Positions 6,283 to 6,508 of a stretch of 6,508 nt of DNA are shown one piece after another; the first letter of the stretch is position 1; each line of letters opens with the position of its first letter. This DNA comes from Candidatus Dormiibacterota bacterium (GTDB taxonomy: Bacteria; Chloroflexota; Dormibacteria; Aeolococcales; Aeolococcaceae). The stretch spans positions 1 to 6,508 of the forward strand of contig DAIDIX010000101.1 in NCBI GenBank assembly GCA_027451645.1. The letters run 5' to 3'. The position numbers and the translations under genes are program-made. The notes under the pieces were generated by a model. It did no database searches. It was not told where the DNA came from and saw only the letters and a program-made list of their open reading frames with translations.

Positions 6283-6508
6283 ATGGCTCAGAAGATCCGT
6301 ATCCGACTCAAGGCATACGACCACCGCGTCCTGGACCAGGCAGCGCTGACAATTGTCGCGACTGCAACGCGCACTGGAGCTCGTGTGGCTGGGCCAGTTC
6401 CCCTTCCGACACGTATCCAGAAGTTCACGGTCAATCGCGCGACCTTCATTGACAAGGATTCTCGCGAACAGTTCGAGATGCGGGTGCACAACCGCATTGT
6501 CGATGTCA
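6283..6508 (+). CDS. rpsJ: 30S ribosomal protein S10 (NusE), N-terminal part
   Basis: The first 75 residues of S10 are present; the usual length is about 102, so roughly a quarter is lost past the window end. It starts MAQKIRIRLKAYDHRVLDQ and carries the S10 signature GARVAGPVPLPT (32-43), then KDSREQFEMRVHNR (58-71). S10 is a 30S head protein and also NusE, the NusB partner in transcription antitermination and transcription-translation coupling. The SD is AGGG (6269-6272), 10 nt before the ATG. In many bacteria the S10 operon (rpsJ-rplC-rplD and so on) follows tuf directly, and those genes are expected just beyond this window. The segment at residues 53-56 reads ATFI where most bacterial S10 proteins have SPHV, a small lineage marker. 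Confidence 0.97.
   Translation, partial: MAQKIRIRLKAYDHRVLDQAALTIVATATRTGARVAGPVPLPTRIQKFTVNRATFIDKDSREQFEMRVHNRIVDV

Overview
This window is a bacterial chromosome segment in which every supported gene lies on the + strand. Its right two-thirds is the conserved translation cluster rpsL-rpsG-fusA-tuf-rpsJ: the classical str operon running straight into the first gene of the S10 operon. Its left third holds four non-ribosomal genes: the tail of an ABC exporter, a small membrane-anchored or secreted protein with a DUF5666-like domain, a 63-residue highly charged protein of unknown function, and a short-chain dehydrogenase of the glucose 1-dehydrogenase type.

The organism is a bacterium with mildly GC-rich DNA, strong Shine-Dalgarno sites and a marked preference for GCA alanine codons and AAG lysine codons. 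All three stop codons are used (TAA for rpsL and tuf, TAG for rpsG and the 63-residue gene, TGA for fusA, the dehydrogenase and others), so the TGA-recoded genetic codes of some candidate-phylum bacteria do not apply. The DUF5666-like exported protein and the flavour of EF-Tu and S10 make a Patescibacteria-like or other poorly cultured lineage possible, but the sequence alone does not settle the phylum.

Layout. 1-121: C-terminus of an ABC transporter ATPase. 158-751: exported DUF5666-like protein, 36 nt downstream and probably in the same transcript. 804-995: small charged protein. 1065-1838: SDR dehydrogenase. 1839-2016: the only sizeable spacer (178 nt), which carries a good sigma70-type promoter (-35 1898-1903, -10 1922-1927) and, just after the expected transcription start, an 11-bp imperfect stem-loop (1938-1970) in the str leader. 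2017-6508: rpsL, rpsG, fusA, tuf and rpsJ (cut by the window end), with spacers of 16, 21, 80 and 36 nt. The 80-nt fusA-tuf spacer contains a 19-codon mini-ORF with its own SD that ends next to the tuf SD.

Function. S12 and S7 are 30S proteins of the decoding centre and the mRNA exit/E-site region, EF-G translocates, EF-Tu delivers aminoacyl-tRNA, and S10 is a 30S head protein and the transcription partner NusE. Their co-transcription balances ribosome and elongation-factor supply. The E. coli-type S7 and L4 feedback sites cannot fit in the short spacers, so any autoregulation would have to act elsewhere, with the leader hairpin as the best visible candidate. I found no mobile element, CRISPR array, tRNA or rRNA. 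Nothing clearly amounts to a new biological system; the points worth checking are the leader structure, the fusA-tuf mini-ORF and the two unfamiliar small proteins.
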